Positions 1-8,108 of a DNA stretch of 64,000 bases are shown one piece after another. The position numbers and the translations under genes were made by a program. Source of the DNA: Pseudonocardia endophytica (GTDB taxonomy: Bacteria; Actinomycetota; Actinomycetes; Mycobacteriales; Pseudonocardiaceae); contig NZ_SMFZ01000002.1 of assembly GCF_004339565.1 (NCBI RefSeq), positions 2,294,001 through 2,358,000 of the forward strand, written 5' to 3'. How positions within the stretch are numbered: the first letter of the stretch is position 1; every line of letters starts with the position of its first letter. A model generated the notes under the pieces. The model did no database searches. It saw only the letters and a program-made list of their open reading frames with translations, and was not told the origin of the DNA.

Positions 1-429
1 GTCATGACCGGCTACCACGGCCTGCCCGACAAGACCGCCGCCACCGTGCGGGACGGGTGGCTGCACACGGGCGACATCGGCGTCCTCGACGACGACGGCT
101 ACCTGCGCCTGCTCGACCGTCGCCACGACATGGTCATCAGCGGCGGCATGAACGTCTACACCGGCGAGGTCGAGAACGTGCTGAGCACCTGCGCCGGCGT
201 GGACCGGGTCGCGGTCGTCGGTGTGCCGCACCCGGACTGGGGCGAGGCCGTCGTCGCGTTCGTCGTCGCGGGCGACACGTTCGACGCCGCCGCCACCGAC
301 GGACGCTGCCGAGCCGAGCTCGCGGCCTACAAGCGACCGAAGGCCTACGAGCTCGTCGAGACCCTCCCGACCACACCCTTCGGCAAGATCGACAAGAAGG
401 CTCTCCGCGCGGCGTGGACGCGCTGGTGA
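1..429 (+). CDS. acyl-CoA synthetase (AMP-binding), C-terminal part
   Basis: The reading frame is open from the first base, so only the last 142 residues of an adenylate-forming ligase are present. The family activates a carboxylic acid as acyl-AMP and transfers it to CoA. The hinge region (YLRLLDRRHDMVISGG, near residue 40), the VEN segment of the C-terminal lid and the terminal catalytic lysine motif (TPFGKIDKKALR) are all visible. It is followed 23 bases later by a fumarylacetoacetase-family gene and an extradiol dioxygenase, so it probably activates an aromatic-derived acid or cleavage product in the same operon. The family is certain; the substrate is unknown because the acid-binding domain lies outside the window. 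Confidence 0.93.
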   Translation, partial: VMTGYHGLPDKTAATVRDGWLHTGDIGVLDDDGYLRLLDRRHDMVISGGMNVYTGEVENVLSTCAGVDRVAVVGVPHPDWGEAVVAFVVAGDTFDAAATDGRCRAELAAYKRPKAYELVETLPTTPFGKIDKKALRAAWTRW

Positions 430-452
430 GCCGAACGAGAGTGGAGACAACG

Positions 453-1298
453 ATGCGGCTGGCGACCATCAGGACCGACGAGGGGACGCGCGCGGCCCGC
501 CTGGACGACGACGAGCTCGTCGTCCTGCCGTTCGGCGACGTCGGGCGGCTGCTCGCGTCCGGAGACGACTGGGCGCAGCGGGCGGCGGCCGCCGACGGCA
601 CCCGGATCGCGGTGTCGGCGGCCGACTTCGCACCCCTCACGCCCGCGCCGGAGAAGGTGTTCTGCGTCGGGCTGAACTACCGCGACCACGCCGACGAGGC
701 GAGCCTCGCCGTCCCGGAGTATCCGACGCTGTTCGCCAAGTACGGACGCAGCCTGATCGGCGCGAACGACGACCTCGCCATCCCGACCGCGTCCGACAAG
801 GTCGACTGGGAGGTCGAACTGGGCGTCGTGATCGGACGACCCGCCCGCCACGTGTCCGAACAGGACGCCCTCGACCACGTCGCCGGCTACACGATCGTCA
901 ACGACGTGTCGATGCGCGACTGGCAGCTGCGCACGTCGCAGTTCCTGGCCGGCAAGACGTTCGAGGCGTCCACACCGGTCGGCCCGTATCTCGTCACACC
1001 CGACGAGATCGACCACGCGCGGTCGCTGTCGATGGAGCTGTCCGTCGACGGCGAGATCAAGCAGCGGACCTCCACCAACCAGATGATCTTCTCGGTCGCC
1101 GAGGTCGTGTCCTACATCAGCACGGTCATCACGCTGATGCCCGGTGACCTGATCGCCACCGGCACCTCCAGCGGTGTCGGGCACCTCGCGGAGCCGCCGA
1201 CCTATCTCGGAGAGGGCAACGTCATGACCTGCACGATCGAGGGCCTCGGCAGCCAGACCACCCGCTGCACCGCGCCCGCGCTCGAGGCCGTCCGATGA
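453..1298 (+). CDS. fumarylacetoacetate hydrolase family protein
   Basis: 281-residue protein of the FAH superfamily, whose metal-dependent members hydrolyse, hydrate or decarboxylate beta-diketo and 2-hydroxydienoate acids in aromatic breakdown. The characteristic segments are VFCVGLNYRDHA, the acidic metal site KVDWEVELGVVIGR, GKTFEASTPVGP and the end motif GDLIATGTSSGVG. The ATG is preceded by GGAG seven bases upstream. The stop overlaps the start of the extradiol dioxygenase (ATGA), which implies translational coupling and a joint role in meta-cleavage: the dioxygenase opens a catechol and this enzyme acts on the semialdehyde or dienoate product. Hydrolase, hydratase and decarboxylase activities cannot be told apart from sequence alone. 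Confidence 0.9.
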   Translation: MRLATIRTDEGTRAARLDDDELVVLPFGDVGRLLASGDDWAQRAAAADGTRIAVSAADFAPLTPAPEKVFCVGLNYRDHADEASLAVPEYPTLFAKYGRSLIGANDDLAIPTASDKVDWEVELGVVIGRPARHVSEQDALDHVAGYTIVNDVSMRDWQLRTSQFLAGKTFEASTPVGPYLVTPDEIDHARSLSMELSVDGEIKQRTSTNQMIFSVAEVVSYISTVITLMPGDLIATGTSSGVGHLAEPPTYLGEGNVMTCTIEGLGSQTTRCTAPALEAVR

Positions 1299-2194
1299 GG
1301 GCCCCCGTCATCGCCGACGTCGGGCACGTCGCCCTGCGGGTCCGCGACCTCCCCGCGGCCGAGGAGTTCGCGACGAACGTGCTCGGCCTGCAGGTCACCG
1401 AGCGCACCGACGACACGCTGTGGCTCAGCCACGGCGACCCGCACCACAGCCTGCGCTACGTCGCAGGCGGCGAGGACGCGCTCGACCATGTCGGGCTCGT
1501 CGCCGCCGACACCGAGTCGCTCGAGGAGGTCCGCAAGCGCGTCGAGAGCGCGGGCCTGCGGATCGTCTCCGACGAGCCGGTCGGGCGTGGTGTCGACGAC
1601 GGGTTCACCTTCTCCGACCCCGACGGGTTCGTCTTCGCGATCTACACCCGGATGCGACCGTCGGGGCTGTCCGCGCCGACCTCGGCGGTGCTGCGACCGC
1701 GCAGGCTGGGTCACGTCAACTTCTTCGTCGCCGACCCGCGTCGGACCGAGCGGATGCTGACCGAGGTGCTCGACTTCCGGGTGTCCGACCGCATGGCCGA
1801 CGGGGTGTTCCTGCGCTGCAACGTCGACCACCACGGGATCGGCGTCTTCCCCGGCCCGGGACGCATCCACCACGCCGCGTGGGAGTACCCGTCGATGATC
1901 GAGATCGCCGCGATCGCCGACCTGGTCGACGCCCGCGGCGGCTCGGTTCTCTGGGGCCCGCTGCGCCACGGGATGGGCCGCAACATCGCCACCTACGTGC
2001 TCGAGCCCAGCGGGTTCGTGCAGGAGTTCTACTGCGACATGCAGCAGATCTACGACGACGCCCTGCACGTGCCCGGCGTGTGGAGCCCGGAGGGGCACAA
2101 ATGGGTCAGCCTCTGGGGCCCGCACCTCACACCCGACGGCTTCACCGAACTCGGACTGCCGCCCGCCTCCGACCGGACGGTTCGGCAGGACTAG
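1295..2194 (+). CDS. extradiol ring-cleavage dioxygenase (VOC type I)
   Basis: 299 residues with two vicinal-oxygen-chelate modules, the layout of catechol 2,3-dioxygenase and 2,3-dihydroxybiphenyl dioxygenase. The Fe(II) facial triad is intact in the C-terminal module: His140 in LGHVNFFV, His193 in IHHAAWEY and Glu244 in GFVQEFYCDM. The N-terminal module (DVGHVALRVRDLP) has lost the triad, as is normal. Known family members cleave a catechol next to the diol with O2. Its start overlaps the upstream FAH-family stop by four bases. The 188 bases after its stop, up to the convergent SDR, show no gene or clear hairpin. Confidence 0.9.
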   Translation: MRAPVIADVGHVALRVRDLPAAEEFATNVLGLQVTERTDDTLWLSHGDPHHSLRYVAGGEDALDHVGLVAADTESLEEVRKRVESAGLRIVSDEPVGRGVDDGFTFSDPDGFVFAIYTRMRPSGLSAPTSAVLRPRRLGHVNFFVADPRRTERMLTEVLDFRVSDRMADGVFLRCNVDHHGIGVFPGPGRIHHAAWEYPSMIEIAAIADLVDARGGSVLWGPLRHGMGRNIATYVLEPSGFVQEFYCDMQQIYDDALHVPGVWSPEGHKWVSLWGPHLTPDGFTELGLPPASDRTVRQD

Positions 2195-2382
2195 CGAGGT
2201 GGGCCCGCGCGTGGTCGATCAGGAACGCGCGCGACGGAGACAGGGCACTGCGAGGGCTGCGCCCGACAGCTCTCCCGCAACCGTCGGGAACCGGTTGACG
2301 TGCGTGCCCGGCTGAAGGCGGTGCCGTATGTCAGCGTTCTCCGATCCGCGTCTGACGGCTCGAGTCGTCCCTGCTCACCGAC

Positions 2383-3171
2383 TCACTCGGGCGAGGGACC
2401 ACCGTGGTAGGCCAGCAGCCCACCGTCCACGACGAATGTGGAGCCGGTGCAGTAGCTGGAGGCGTCGCTGGCCAGGAACAGCATGACCTGGGCGATCTCG
2501 TCCGGCTGGGCGTAGCGCTTGATTGGCGGCGCCGCGGCGAAGGCGTCCATGACCGACTGCGGGTCGTCCGGGTTGGCCTCCTGGTGCAGGCCGCCCATCA
2601 TCGACGTGTCGGTCATGCCTGGGTGAACCGTGTTGACCCGGATCGCCTCCGTCGCCAGCTCGACGGCGGCGTTACGGGCCATGCCGACCACGCCATGCTT
2701 CGACGTCGTGTACGGGCTGGAACCGTAGTAACCACTCAGGCCCTGCGTCGACGACGTGATGACGATGCTGCCGCGGCCACGACGACGAAGGTGCGGCAGA
2801 GCCGCGCGCAGTCCGTACCACGGCCCTTTCAGATTTACGGCGAGGACCTTGTCGAAGAGCTCTTCGGGGTAGTCGCCCACCGAGTAACCCGAACCGAACA
2901 GACCGGCGTTCAGGATGACCGCGTCCAGGCCCCCGAACAGTTCCACAGCCTTCGTCGTGTACGCCTCGACCTGGTCCTTGTCCGTGACGTCAGCGGCGAA
3001 GGTCTCCACGCGAGCGTGTGGGATCTTCGAGCGGGCCACATCGAGCGCGTCGCGGTCGAGGTCGACCATCAGCACCGCGCCGCCGGCTTCGGCCAGAGCG
3101 TTGGCCGTCGCGGATCCGATGCCCCCCGAGGCGCCGGTGACGATGCTGACCTTGTCCTTCATGTCGATCAC
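2383..3171 (-). CDS. SDR family NAD(P)-dependent oxidoreductase
   Basis: Classical Rossmann-fold short-chain dehydrogenase. It has the cofactor loop TGASGGIG, the LNAG motif, the catalytic Ser (ITSST) and Tyr-x3-Lys (YTTSKHG), the PG segment after beta-6, and a C-terminal FVVDGG. I place the start at a GTG (giving VIDMKDKVS) because GAGGA lies about nine bases before it. An upstream ATG would add 13 residues and overlap the preceding gene, and ATG at 3162 is also possible. It follows an alpha/beta hydrolase on the same strand, suggesting that an alcohol released by ester hydrolysis is oxidised here. The substrate is unknown. Confidence 0.88.
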   Translation of the reverse strand: MIDMKDKVSIVTGASGGIGSATANALAEAGGAVLMVDLDRDALDVARSKIPHARVETFAADVTDKDQVEAYTTKAVELFGGLDAVILNAGLFGSGYSVGDYPEELFDKVLAVNLKGPWYGLRAALPHLRRRGRGSIVITSSTQGLSGYYGSSPYTTSKHGVVGMARNAAVELATEAIRVNTVHPGMTDTSMMGGLHQEANPDDPQSVMDAFAAAPPIKRYAQPDEIAQVMLFLASDASSYCTGSTFVVDGGLLAYHGGPSPE

Positions 3172-3182
3172 CAGTTCGTCCT

Positions 3183-4085
3183 CTACTTCATCAGGTGGTC
3201 GGTGAACCACTGGGTCTGGGCGGGGCCACTGATCTGGAACGCCTCGTCCACGTAGGCGTCGAAGTGGCCGCCGCGGAGCAGCAGGAGCCGCTTGGGCTCC
3301 AGAGCGTTCTCGTAGCTGGCGATAGCGAGGTCACAGGGCGTCAGCACGTCCTCGGTGGCGACGACCATCAGCAGCGGTGTGGGGCTGATGCGAGGGATGT
3401 AGACATGGGGCTCGTACTCGGTGAACAGCTCCACCGAACGAAGCGTCACCTCGTTGCGCCACGTGGTGGCGCGCTCCTGAATGGGCCCGAAGAAGAAGTC
3501 ATGGGTGTCCTGCGTCGGCAGCGCGCACGGCTCGTCGGACGCCTTGTCGAATGCTACGGGGATCATCGCCGGCGCCTCACCCGCCAGGCGGGCCTGACGG
3601 TCGGCGTCGAAGCTGGCCCGGAGCCCGTCCCAGTAGTCGGAGCGGACGAGTCGACGGCCGTTCTCAAGACCGGTGACCAGCGGAACCTGAGACACGACGC
3701 AGCGCACTCGGCGGTCGAGCGCGGCGACGACGAGGACGTGCGCACCGGAATAGCTGGATCCCCAGACTCCGATGCGATCGGCGTCGATATCGTCCTGCTG
3801 GGAGAACCAGGTGATCGCATCGCGGTAGTCGCGGACCTGCTGCCACGGGTCGATCTCTCCGGGCACGGGGGCATCGGACTCGCCCAGGTTCCGGTTGTCG
3901 TAGACCAGGACGTCGAACCCGCGGCTGTGAAACAGGCCGGCGAAGTCGTCGAGGTACATCTCCTTGGTGGCTGAGAAGCCGTGGGCCATGACGATTCCGG
4001 GACGAGGACCGGGACCGTTCCCCTCGTACCACCATCCCCGCAGAACGATTCCGTCCTCGGTACGGAACTCGATGTCCTTACGCAC
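3183..4085 (-). CDS. alpha/beta hydrolase (S15/dienelactone hydrolase-like)
   Basis: 300-residue cytoplasmic hydrolase with no signal peptide. The oxyanion-hole segment AHGFSA lies near residue 35. The nucleophile elbow GVWGSSYSG has Ser111 as the probable nucleophile. An acid residue sits in VATEDVLTP and the catalytic His in RGGHFDAY. The layout matches soluble esterases related to X-Pro dipeptidyl peptidase and dienelactone hydrolase. It is the first gene of a two-gene minus-strand unit with the SDR, and diverges from the AraC-type gene at 4491, which is its likely regulator. It could be an esterase, lactonase or C-C hydrolase; the sequence does not decide. Confidence 0.85.
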   Translation of the reverse strand: MRKDIEFRTEDGIVLRGWWYEGNGPGPRPGIVMAHGFSATKEMYLDDFAGLFHSRGFDVLVYDNRNLGESDAPVPGEIDPWQQVRDYRDAITWFSQQDDIDADRIGVWGSSYSGAHVLVVAALDRRVRCVVSQVPLVTGLENGRRLVRSDYWDGLRASFDADRQARLAGEAPAMIPVAFDKASDEPCALPTQDTHDFFFGPIQERATTWRNEVTLRSVELFTEYEPHVYIPRISPTPLLMVVATEDVLTPCDLAIASYENALEPKRLLLLRGGHFDAYVDEAFQISGPAQTQWFTDHLMK

Positions 4086-4490
4086 GCTTGCTCCCTGTTC
4101 GTCGTTGAGCGGGTAGCCGGGCTTCGTGCCGCCAGGCGACAGACGCCATCGTGTCGACGAGTGGGTTGCCGAGATAGGTCGTCGACTGCACAGCTTTGGT
4201 CCGTGAGTGCAGAGTCCAGCAACCGGTACAGGCCCGATGACGTCGACTGACCCAGAGTTGGGTGTCGGTTCACGCCGAGATCGTCGAGCAGGCCAGCCGC
4301 ACGTTCGTCGCTATGTGGGCGACAGCTCTCGCCGGCACGAAGCGGGCGGGCCGTGCCCGTGGCCGGGCACGGCACGGCACGGCACGGCACGGCACCGAGA
4401 GTCCTGCTTCCTCCGGGGCGGCGGGCGACGTACTTTGCGGAACTACGAGACGGCGGCGGCCCCTGGCTCGGACGCCACAGGAGGCGTGTG
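4086..4490. other. 405-base divergent intergenic region
   Basis: This gap separates the hydrolase/SDR unit from the divergent AraC gene, so both promoters should lie here. Open frames through it have arginine-rich, low-complexity translations and look non-coding. The only striking structure is a run of six GGCAC units (4366-4395). A good ribosome binding site (AGGAGG at about 4479-4484) sits just before the AraC start. Confidence 0.6.
4366..4395. repeat. GGCAC pentanucleotide repeat, six perfect copies
   Basis: Six uninterrupted copies of GGCAC lie about 95-125 bases upstream of the AraC-type gene. A five-base unit in non-coding DNA can expand or contract by slippage, changing promoter spacing. 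No frame through it looks like a real protein. Confidence 0.9.
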
Positions 4491-5429
4491 ATGACACGGA
4501 GGATCGAAGAGGTTCCGACGACCGGTATGTCGTCATCCGAGGAGTGGGCCGACATCGTCAGTCGATGGCACGACGGGTGGCGAGTCCAGCCGGGCGGATC
4601 GTGGAACTCGCCCCACGTCGCTTCCTACTGCCTCGGCGAGGTCACTGTCGTCGGCTGCCGTACCGGGGCCTGCGCCGGAAGCCGGGTCGCCGATCGCGAC
4701 GGGACCGACAAAGGCCGGGCGGATGTAGCGGTGCTCGTGTTGCACTCCGGGCGCGAAATCGTCGAGGAAGGCAGCCGCCAGGTGCTGCTCTCCGCAGGCG
4801 ACGCCATCATCTGGGACACTCGGATGAGCGGCCGATTCGCCGTCGACGACAGTGTCGACAAGAGCACGATATTTCTGCCTCGGGCGGTGGTCGAGTCCTG
4901 GGTACCGAGCTTGGATCGGCTCATGGTCCGAGGGCCGGTACCAGCGGCCTGCACCACGGCTCTCCGTGGGCTCCTGCGGGGTGTAGCCGAGACTCCGAGC
5001 GCCGAGTTGGAGCGCCAGAACGCCGAAATCCTGGCCTCAGCATTGAGGGAGACCGCCTTCCTCGCCTTGAGCGGGCTCGAACCAGTTGCCGCTAATCGTG
5101 GTGGCCGATTCTGGAACGCGCTGACCCGTACCATCGAGACACGGCTCCCCCTTGCCCCGACGGCGGAAGAGCTCGCTGTCGAACTATCGGTTTCGGTGCG
5201 GACCGTCTACCAGGTGTTCGCCGACAACGGGACTACGGTACGCGCTTATATAAAGCGTCGGCGTCTCGCCCGCGCCCGTGAGGAGCTACTCGACAGCCGT
5301 CGTGACGACTCAGTCGCGACGATCGCAAGACGATGGGGATTCGTCGACCAGTCGGCGTTCACAAAGGCGTTCCGGCAACAGTTCGATATTACTCCCAGTA
5401 TGGTGAAGCGTTCCGCTGCGAGGGGATAA
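4491..5429 (+). CDS. AraC family transcriptional regulator
   Basis: 312 residues from the ATG that follows a clean AGGAGG; a longer frame from 4353 would translate the GGCAC repeat and is rejected. Residues 1-190 form a cupin-like sensing domain of the AraC_binding_2 kind (AGDAIIWDT). The last 100 residues carry two helix-turn-helix motifs, the second with RWGFVDQSAFTKAFRQQF and the usual C-terminal TPS. Relatives with this layout activate amine, nitrile or aromatic catabolic operons. It is divergent from the hydrolase/SDR unit, the most likely target. Ligand unknown. Confidence 0.9.
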   Translation: MTRRIEEVPTTGMSSSEEWADIVSRWHDGWRVQPGGSWNSPHVASYCLGEVTVVGCRTGACAGSRVADRDGTDKGRADVAVLVLHSGREIVEEGSRQVLLSAGDAIIWDTRMSGRFAVDDSVDKSTIFLPRAVVESWVPSLDRLMVRGPVPAACTTALRGLLRGVAETPSAELERQNAEILASALRETAFLALSGLEPVAANRGGRFWNALTRTIETRLPLAPTAEELAVELSVSVRTVYQVFADNGTTVRAYIKRRRLARAREELLDSRRDDSVATIARRWGFVDQSAFTKAFRQQFDITPSMVKRSAARG

Positions 5430-5645
5430 CGCAGAGCCGAGGGGGAAGAAACGGTATGCCCTCTTGCGGCGTTCGTCGGGACCCACGCGCGTCGCGGCCG
5501 AAGTGATCATCGATCTGTACCGCTGTCCGGTCTTGGGGCCGAGCCGAGGAGGCCGGCCCGCACGAGGGACGGCCGCCGGATCCGGGACCGGAACAGCGTG
5601 CGTCGCAGCGGCTTGCCAACGGTGTTGGGGAACACAGCCCTCGGT

Positions 5646-5703
5646 CTTCGCGGTCGACGCCCGGCCCGCGCTCGGCTGCGGACTGGTCGACGAGCTCGGC
5701 TGA
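5646..5703 (+). pseudogene. enoyl-CoA hydratase 3' fragment, near-copy of 54173-54230
   Basis: These 58 bases match the last 58 bases of the enoyl-CoA hydratase gene ending at 54230 with four mismatches, in the same frame and including the stop codon (FAVDARPALGCGLVDELG against FAVDARTALGWGLVDELA). Upstream of 5646 the similarity ends abruptly and no start or catalytic segment is present, so this is a truncated duplicate. The source may be the gene at 53235 or a close paralogue elsewhere. Confidence 0.65.
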
Positions 5704-5777
5704 TCTTCACCTCGCCGCCCGGCCCGGCGGCGACGCGCGGTGTCGGATTTCGGCGGTCTGCGTAACCACGATCACGC

Positions 5778-5796
5778 TTAATCGTTGCAATGTTTG
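5778..5796. promoter_or_regulatory. AT-rich near-palindrome, candidate operator (site A)
   Basis: TTAATCGTTGCAATGTTTG is centred on TTGCAA in otherwise very GC-rich DNA, about 80 bases before the propeller gene. It resembles sites at 9828, 11459, 18182, 19061, 30349 and 33861; symmetry here is partial. Confidence 0.4.
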
Positions 5797-5872
5797 CTGG
5801 CTTGAGATCGACCCGGGACGTGGGTCGGGGTCGGGCCGGTCGTCAACGCCGACCGAGTAGAGGGAAGAGCTG

Positions 5873-7147
5873 ATGGGAGCTTCGAGGACGAGGCGCAGGC
5901 TGGGCGTCGCGACGGCAGCGGGCACCGCCCTGGTCGTCGGCGTGGTGCTCGCCGCCGCAGGGCCGGCCGTCGCCGATCCCGGCGGCAACGGATCGCAGCC
6001 GGGATCCGAGGGCGCCGCCGCGGCGGCCGCGGAGCCGTTCGCCACCGACGTGCCAGGCATGAACATCGGAACGACGTCGTTCCCGAACGGCGCCGGCCCG
6101 ATCAAGGAGTTCCCCGCGTTCCCGACGCCGGGCGGGTTCTCCTGCGAGGTCGCGATCGCGAACAACGGGGACCTGATCTCCGACGAGTTCCTGGGCAACA
6201 CCATGGGGCGCGTCGATCCACACACCGGAGAGGTCGACGAGATCCCGCTCCCGAACCCCGGCGGTCTGCCCGGCGGACAGAACCGTGGTCCGGATGGCCA
6301 CATCTGGTTCATGGAGGTCGGCGGCAACGCGGTCGGTGAGCTCGACCCGGAGACCGACACGATCACCACTCACCCGTTCCCGTGGGCCAACGTCAACGTC
6401 ACGACCGGCCTCCCCCTGCCGGCCGAGATCAACAACGGCCCCGGCATCCCGTTCGACAACACGTGGGCGAAGGACGGGAAGCTCTACGTCACCGCGATCG
6501 GCCTGAACTCGATCGGTAGCTTCGACCCGGCGACGGAGAAGTGGGAGCTGTTCCCGATCCCCACGCCCGTGGCCGGACCGGTCGCGATGGAGGAGGGTCC
6601 CGGAGGGACCGTCGCCATCACGGAGGGGCTGTCGAACAAGGTCGCCCTGTTCGACCCGGAGTCGCACCGGTGGCAGGAGTTCCCGATCCCGACGCCCGGT
6701 GTCACCTTCCCGGCCGGGCTGACCGTGTCGCCGGACGACAAGTACCTGTACTTCGGTGAGACGCTGGCCAACAAGGTCGGCCGGCTCGACCCGGCGACCG
6801 GCGAGATCAAGGAGTACGACCTGGTCGCGCTGCGCAAGGACCTGCTCGGCGGGGCGTTGCCCGGCGGCAACCCGCTGCCCAACCCGGGCCAGATGCGCTT
6901 CGGCAGCGACGGGAAGCTCTACATCGTCCAGGGCACGTTCACCGGTGGCAGTCGGATCGGCCAGCTCGACGTCGACACGAGCGAGTACCACGAGCTGGAG
7001 ACGCCGAGCCCGGTGTCCATGCCGTGCGACCTGAACAACACGGTCCCCGGAAAGATGATCTTCGCAAGCTTCCGGAGCAACCGGATCGCGTACTTCGACA
7101 TCCCGAACACCACCGACGTCGGCAACACCTACCCGCTGCACGGCTGA
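5873..7147 (+). CDS. secreted Vgb/streptogramin-lyase-like beta-propeller protein
   Basis: 424 residues. The start is supported by AGGGAAG six bases upstream. The N-terminus is a Sec signal peptide: RTRRRLG, a hydrophobic core of about 19 residues, and a probable cleavage after AVA before DPGG. The mature part is built of repeats with NKVxxFDPxT/NxVGxLDPxT and blade-edge sequences such as WFMEVGGNAVG and LYFGETLANKVG, typical of six- or seven-bladed virginiamycin B lyase/SMP-30-like propellers. The catalytic residues of true Vgb lyase cannot be confirmed by eye. It is the only clearly exported protein in the window and may bind or open a lactone outside the cell. A strong hairpin follows the gene. 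Confidence 0.85.
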   Translation: MGASRTRRRLGVATAAGTALVVGVVLAAAGPAVADPGGNGSQPGSEGAAAAAAEPFATDVPGMNIGTTSFPNGAGPIKEFPAFPTPGGFSCEVAIANNGDLISDEFLGNTMGRVDPHTGEVDEIPLPNPGGLPGGQNRGPDGHIWFMEVGGNAVGELDPETDTITTHPFPWANVNVTTGLPLPAEINNGPGIPFDNTWAKDGKLYVTAIGLNSIGSFDPATEKWELFPIPTPVAGPVAMEEGPGGTVAITEGLSNKVALFDPESHRWQEFPIPTPGVTFPAGLTVSPDDKYLYFGETLANKVGRLDPATGEIKEYDLVALRKDLLGGALPGGNPLPNPGQMRFGSDGKLYIVQGTFTGGSRIGQLDVDTSEYHELETPSPVSMPCDLNNTVPGKMIFASFRSNRIAYFDIPNTTDVGNTYPLHG

Positions 7148-7166
7148 GCCGGGCCACGGCAGGACC

Positions 7167-7204
7167 GCGGGGCGGCTCCGGGTTCGGACCCGGGGCCGCC
7201 CCGC
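7167..7204 (+). terminator. strong GC hairpin, probable terminator
   Basis: A long two-part stem: GCGGGGCGGC pairs with GCCGCCCCGC, and inside it CCGGGT pairs with ACCCGG around a TCGG loop. It begins 20 bases after the propeller stop and ends before the ribosome binding site of the next gene. There is no T-tract, which is usual for actinobacterial terminators. Confidence 0.8.
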
Positions 7205-7228
7205 TCGCACGAGGAGAAGGAGGAGCCC

Positions 7229-7993
7229 GTGTCCGACGATGTGCTTGTCGAGCGACGCGATGCGGTCCAGGTGATCGTCATCAACAGGCCGCACGCCCGC
7301 AACGCGCTCGACGCGTCGGTCGCCCACGCGGTCGCGGCGGCCGTCGACGAGCTCGACGAGTCCGACGAGCTTCGCGCCGGTGTGCTCACCGGTGCCGGCG
7401 GGACGTTCTCGTCCGGGATGGACCTGAAGGCCTACCTGCGCGGGGAGACCCCGGAGATCGAGGGCCGGGGCCTGTGCGGCATCACCGAGACCCCGCCGCG
7501 CAAGCCGCTCGTGGCCGCCGTGGAGGGCTGGGCGCTCGCCGGTGGCTTCGAGCTGATGCTGGCCTGCGACCTCGTCGTGGCGTCCCGGTCGGCCCGGTTC
7601 GGCGTTCCGGAGGTCAAGCGTGCACTGGTGGCGGGAGGCGGTGGCGCGTTCCTCCTGCCGCGACGGGTGCCGCAGGCCATCGCGCTCGAGATGCTCCTGA
7701 CCGGCGACCCGATCGACGCGGCTCGTGCCCACGCCGTCGGTCTGGTGAACCGGCTGACCGATGACGGCGCTGCTCTCGAGGAGGCCCTGGTGCTCGCCGG
7801 CGGCGTCGCGGCCAACGGGCCGCTGGCCGTCGCGGCGAGCAAGCGGGTCGCTCGCGCGAGCACGGACTGGTCCCTGGAGGAGGGCTGGCGGGCCCAGCGC
7901 GAGATCATCGACCCGGTCTTCGACTCGCAGGACGCCCGCGAGGGGGCGACCGCGTTCGCCGAGAAGCCGGATCCGCGGTGGACCGGCCGGTGA
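7229..7993 (+). CDS. enoyl-CoA hydratase/isomerase
   Basis: 254-residue crotonase-fold protein that would hydrate or isomerise an enoyl-CoA. The oxyanion segments are GTFSSGMDLKAYL and ALAGGFELMLACD, and both catalytic glutamates are present (Glu108 in GGFEL and Glu128 in FGVPEV, 20 residues apart as in rat hydratase). GTG start with GGAGAAGGAGG upstream. It ends in FAEKPDPRWTGR, very like the hydratase at 10654, and like that gene it is paired with a GntR regulator, so the two modules look duplicated. It lies after a terminator hairpin and so probably has its own promoter. Confidence 0.93.
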   Translation: MSDDVLVERRDAVQVIVINRPHARNALDASVAHAVAAAVDELDESDELRAGVLTGAGGTFSSGMDLKAYLRGETPEIEGRGLCGITETPPRKPLVAAVEGWALAGGFELMLACDLVVASRSARFGVPEVKRALVAGGGGAFLLPRRVPQAIALEMLLTGDPIDAARAHAVGLVNRLTDDGAALEEALVLAGGVAANGPLAVAASKRVARASTDWSLEEGWRAQREIIDPVFDSQDAREGATAFAEKPDPRWTGR

Positions 7994-8023
7994 GGGTCGA
8001 ACCGAATCGACGCAAAGTTATGT

Positions 8024-8043
8024 AACGTTGACGCACCAACGTT
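8024..8043. promoter_or_regulatory. perfect inverted repeat upstream of GntR gene
   Basis: AACGTTG and CAACGTT flank the six bases ACGCAC, a 20-base operator-like element 66 bases before the GntR start and 31 bases after the hydratase stop. It suits autoregulation by the FadR-type protein at 8109. Confidence 0.55.
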
Positions 8044-8108
8044 CCGTCGTCGTCCGGCTACCCGCCATCCTGGGACGACCGCACCCGGCTACCAGGGGGA
8101 GCACGTCC

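Larger units (their letters stand above)
5430..5872. other. 443-base region with gene scars and a promoter
   Basis: No intact gene fits here. At 5646-5703 there is a copied enoyl-CoA hydratase tail (separate entry). On the minus strand, about 5510-5645 encodes a stretch ending like an acyl-CoA ligase C-terminus (VFPNTVGKPLRRTLF), possibly a second remnant abutting the first. The final 170 bases lead into the secreted propeller gene and contain an AT-rich near-palindrome at 5778-5796. The whole stretch looks like a rearrangement junction. Confidence 0.55.

Noticed and set aside
2195..2382. Small gene between the dioxygenase and SDR
   Set aside because: The open frame is a continuation of a shadow frame from the dioxygenase, with no start signal or motif.
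4353..4490. 46-residue N-terminal extension of the AraC gene
   Set aside because: It would translate the GGCAC repeat, gives low-complexity sequence, and ignores the strong AGGAGG before the ATG at 4491.
5464..5703. 79-residue plus-strand frame as a real gene
   Set aside because: Only its last 20 codons resemble anything (a hydratase tail); no ribosome site or domain. Treated as a scar.
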